DNA of 18,468 nucleotides, taken from contig JBILUQ010000054.1 in NCBI GenBank assembly GCA_044370935.1, positions 1-18,468 of the forward strand. The letters run 5' to 3'. The translations under genes and the position numbers were made by a program. This document shows positions 16,415-18,468 of this stretch, one piece after another (position 1 is the first letter of the stretch; the number at the start of each line of letters is the position of its first letter). The notes beneath the pieces were generated by a model. That model was not told where the DNA came from. It saw nothing but the letters and a program-made list of their open reading frames with translations, and made no database searches. The stretch comes from Chth-196 sp044370935. Lineage in GTDB: Bacteria; Verrucomicrobiota; Verrucomicrobiia; Chthoniobacterales; Chthoniobacteraceae.

Positions 16415-16426
16415 GCATCCCCCCTC

Positions 16427-16525
16427 ATGAGTGCCTGTTTTCCTATCCGAATACGACCGCGTGAGCCATATCGCTTTCGCGTTGGGTCGTCGGCGGCAGG
16501 AATCCTGCTGGGCGAAATTTTATGA
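16427..16525 (+). other. possible 32-codon upstream ORF overlapping nagA start
   Basis: An ATG at 16427 opens a 32-codon frame, rich in Arg at first (RIRPREPYRFR) and hydrophobic at the end. Its TGA overlaps the nagA ATG as ATGA. It does not resemble the missing NagA N-terminal strands. It has no ribosome-binding site, so it is either a coupling leader or chance. Confidence 0.18.
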
Positions 16526-17478
16526 TTGCCGTAGAACCTGATGTTAAGGCTCGGAGCTGGGCGTTTTTTGACCTTCAGGTGAATGGTTTTGGTGGGGTGG
16601 ACTTCCAGAGAGCTCCAAGTTTGGAGGAGGTCCGGCATGCATGTGAGCGGCTTGTGGCTCGTCGAACGACGCGGATTCTTGCGACTTTCATTACTTGCGA
16701 AAGTTCTACTTTGCATGAAAAGCTCAGGAGATTCGAAGACTACCGCCGGCAGGACGGTTTGATCCGTGATGTCATTGTGGGCTATCATCTTGAAGGCCCT
16801 TATTTGAGTGCAGAGGTCGGGTATCGAGGGGCTCATCGTGGGGATTTAATGAAGGACCCGGATTGGAACGAGCTTCAGAAAAATCAAGAGGCCGCGAACG
16901 GAAGAATCCGGTTGGTTACACTTGCCCCGGAGAGGAATGGTTCTGCCAAATTTATTCACAGCGCTGTCGGGAGCGGCGTTCGGATTGCACTCGGACACAC
17001 GAATGCATCAGCTCATGAGATCGATGTGGCCATCGGATCCGGGGCAACCCTTTGCACGCATTTGGGCAATGGGTGTCCCGCTGAAATGCATCGTCACGAC
17101 AACATTATTCAACGTTTGCTTTGCCGTGATGAACTCATTGCGTGTTTGATTCCGGATGGAATTCATCTGCCGCCAAATGTGCTTAAGAATCTTTATCGGG
17201 CAAAACCCGAGGGCCGAGTGATTCTAACAACGGACGCCATGGCTGCTGCAGGTGCAGGCCCTGGAAAATACAGCATTGGAGAGCTTGAACTTGAAGTTGC
17301 GGGGGATGAAGTGGTGCGTCTTCCGGGCTCACCGAATTTCGCGGGAAGCGCGTTGAGCTTGGATGAAGGCGTTTGCCGTGCCCAGCGTTGGTTGGGGGTG
17401 ACTAATGACGCCGCCTCGCGGATGGCGTCTTCGATTCCCGCAACCGCTCTGGGGTTTGACTCGTTGGAGGCAGTTTAA
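16522..17478 (+). CDS. nagA: compact N-acetylglucosamine-6-phosphate deacetylase-like amidohydrolase
   Basis: A 318-residue amidohydrolase-superfamily TIM-barrel enzyme, by homology removing acetate from GlcNAc-6-phosphate to give glucosamine-6-phosphate. The active-site residues known from E. coli NagA are all visible: Q19-x-N21 (FDLQVNGFGG), E91 (HLEGPYLS), H159 (GHTNA), H180 (THLGNG), H215 (PDGIHLP) and general base D238 (TTDAMAAAG). It is shorter than the usual 370-390 residues. The protein starts directly at the first barrel strand and stops right after PATALGFDSLEAV, so both parts of the accessory beta-sandwich (N-terminal about 45 residues, C-terminal G-x-I-x-x-G-x-x-ADLV segment) are missing. 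An in-frame TGA at 16462-16464 rules out a longer N-terminus. Substrate may differ from GlcNAc-6-P. No Shine-Dalgarno. Confidence 0.85.
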   Translation: MIAVEPDVKARSWAFFDLQVNGFGGVDFQRAPSLEEVRHACERLVARRTTRILATFITCESSTLHEKLRRFEDYRRQDGLIRDVIVGYHLEGPYLSAEVGYRGAHRGDLMKDPDWNELQKNQEAANGRIRLVTLAPERNGSAKFIHSAVGSGVRIALGHTNASAHEIDVAIGSGATLCTHLGNGCPAEMHRHDNIIQRLLCRDELIACLIPDGIHLPPNVLKNLYRAKPEGRVILTTDAMAAAGAGPGKYSIGELELEVAGDEVVRLPGSPNFAGSALSLDEGVCRAQRWLGVTNDAASRMASSIPATALGFDSLEAV

Positions 17479-17490
17479 AAATTTTTCACA

Positions 17491-18468
17491 ATGAATGAAT
17501 TCGACAAGCATCCGCTGAATGAGGTCACCAGACGATGCGCTTTAAAGGGCATTGGTATTGGCGCTGTTCAAACAGTACTTGGCTCCCGCATCGCGATGGC
17601 GAACGATAAGATTCAGCTGCCATTTGAAAACGGTGAGCGTGACCTTGTGCAATACCCACAAAAGCGGCCACTCATCAGATTGACCTCGCGGCCTCCTCAA
17701 TTGGAAACTCCGTTTTCTGTTTTTAACGCAAGCGTGATCACGCCGAACGACGCGTTCTTTGTGAGATATCATCTTGCTGATATTCCTTTAGAGATCGATC
17801 CGGTTGGTTACCGTCTGAAAATTTCCGGTAAGGTGAGCCAGCCGCTGGATTTGTCACTCACAAGCCTCAAATCTGATTTTGAGTCGGCAGAGGTTGTTGC
17901 GGTGAATCAGTGTTCTGGAAACAGCCGCGGTTTTTTCAAACCAAGAGTTCCTGGCGGACAGTTGGGAAATGGGGCGATGGGCAACGCACGATGGAGGGGG
18001 GTGCGGTTAAAAGACCTTCTCAACAAGGCAGGTGTGGCGGCTGGGGCTAAGCAGGTGCTTTTTGATGGACTGGACAGGCCTGTCACAGCTGGCACGCCAG
18101 ATTACATCAAGGCGATATCGATTGATCATGCGTTGGATGGAGAAGTGATTGTCGCCTACCAGATGAATGGCGAAGAATTGCCGATGCTGAACGGTTATCC
18201 TCTGCGCCTGGTTGTGCCCGGACACTACGGCACATATTGGGTGAAGCATTTGAGCGAGATAACCGTGGTGGACGAGGCGTACACGGGATTTTGGGTCGGG
18301 ACTGCTTATCGGATTCCCGATACCGCCGGGGCGTGTGTAGAGCCGGGGTCAGCAGCAAAGACAACTGTGCCGATTTCGAGATTCAACGTGCGTTCCTTTA
18401 TCACAAGCATGAAAGAAGGGGATGTGTTGAAGGCCGGCCGTGAACATCGATTGAAGGGAATTGCATTT
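17491..18468 (+). CDS. sorA: SorA-type sulfite dehydrogenase, molybdopterin subunit (partial, runs off the window)
   Basis: The first 326 codons of a molybdenum enzyme of the sulfite oxidase family; the frame is open to the last base, so the C-terminus is outside the window. It oxidises sulfite to sulfate in the periplasm, passing electrons to a c-type cytochrome. The N-terminus has a twin-arginine signal (T-R14-R15-C-A-L-K-G then a hydrophobic stretch), as expected for a Tat-exported, cofactor-loaded protein. Active-site residues match, from memory, Starkeya novella SorA with a constant offset: R92 and H94 (VRYH), Mo-ligand C141 (NQCSGNSRG), R146 and Y273 (GTAYRIPD). The dimerisation domain begins near VPISRFNVRSFI. 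The ATG is 12 bases past the nagA stop. A cytochrome partner (SorB) would be expected just downstream. A SoxC-like or YedY-like role is less likely. Confidence 0.92.
   Translation, partial: MNEFDKHPLNEVTRRCALKGIGIGAVQTVLGSRIAMANDKIQLPFENGERDLVQYPQKRPLIRLTSRPPQLETPFSVFNASVITPNDAFFVRYHLADIPLEIDPVGYRLKISGKVSQPLDLSLTSLKSDFESAEVVAVNQCSGNSRGFFKPRVPGGQLGNGAMGNARWRGVRLKDLLNKAGVAAGAKQVLFDGLDRPVTAGTPDYIKAISIDHALDGEVIVAYQMNGEELPMLNGYPLRLVVPGHYGTYWVKHLSEITVVDEAYTGFWVGTAYRIPDTAGACVEPGSAAKTTVPISRFNVRSFITSMKEGDVLKAGREHRLKGIAF

Noticed and set aside
1..18468. Defence system, prophage, CRISPR array or transposon
   Set aside because: No regularly spaced repeats, recombinase, transposase, nuclease-toxin pair or phage structural gene is present; all sixteen genes but one belong to common metabolic or housekeeping families.

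Overview
This 18.5 kb window is a chromosomal segment of a free-living, heterotrophic bacterium, most likely a Verrucomicrobiota member (Opitutae-like). That placement is an inference, resting on four things: a fused SecD-SecF following yajC, plant-plastid-like LeuC and LeuD, a sugar-acid and amino-sugar gene complement, and start codons that mostly lack a Shine-Dalgarno sequence. I see no rRNA, tRNA, CRISPR array, transposase, integrase or phage gene. Sixteen protein genes cover nearly all of the window, and no gene-free stretch exceeds about 200 bases.

Layout. (1) 79-2792, minus strand: leuC, leuD and an SDR oxidoreductase in one probable operon; leuCD perform the isomerisation step of leucine synthesis. 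(2) 2954-6864, plus strand: a 95-residue membrane protein of unknown function with a terminator-like hairpin at its end, a DedA-family membrane protein, then yajC and a fused secDF (Sec export accessory complex). (3) 6911-13343, minus strand: a GntP-type permease, an IlvD/Edd-type sugar-acid dehydratase, a DapA-superfamily lyase/dehydratase, an exported PafA-type alkaline phosphatase and dcd (dCTP deaminase). The first three form a plausible route: import a sugar acid, dehydrate it to a 2-keto-3-deoxy acid, then process that with a Schiff-base enzyme. (4) 13492-18468, plus strand: polX (DNA polymerase X with PHP domain), a Gfo/Idh/MocA oxidoreductase, an unusually compact NagA-like deacetylase, and the start of a Tat-exported SorA-type sulfite dehydrogenase that runs off the window end.

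Most of the window is well-understood metabolism and housekeeping. I did not find a convincing new defence or mobile system. The points most worth a second look are the NagA that lacks both parts of the family's beta-sandwich yet keeps all its catalytic residues, the sugar-acid operon with a PafA-type phosphatase, a DapA-like enzyme with a changed substrate loop, plant-type leuCD, and two short upstream ORFs whose stops overlap the leuC and nagA start codons as ATGA.
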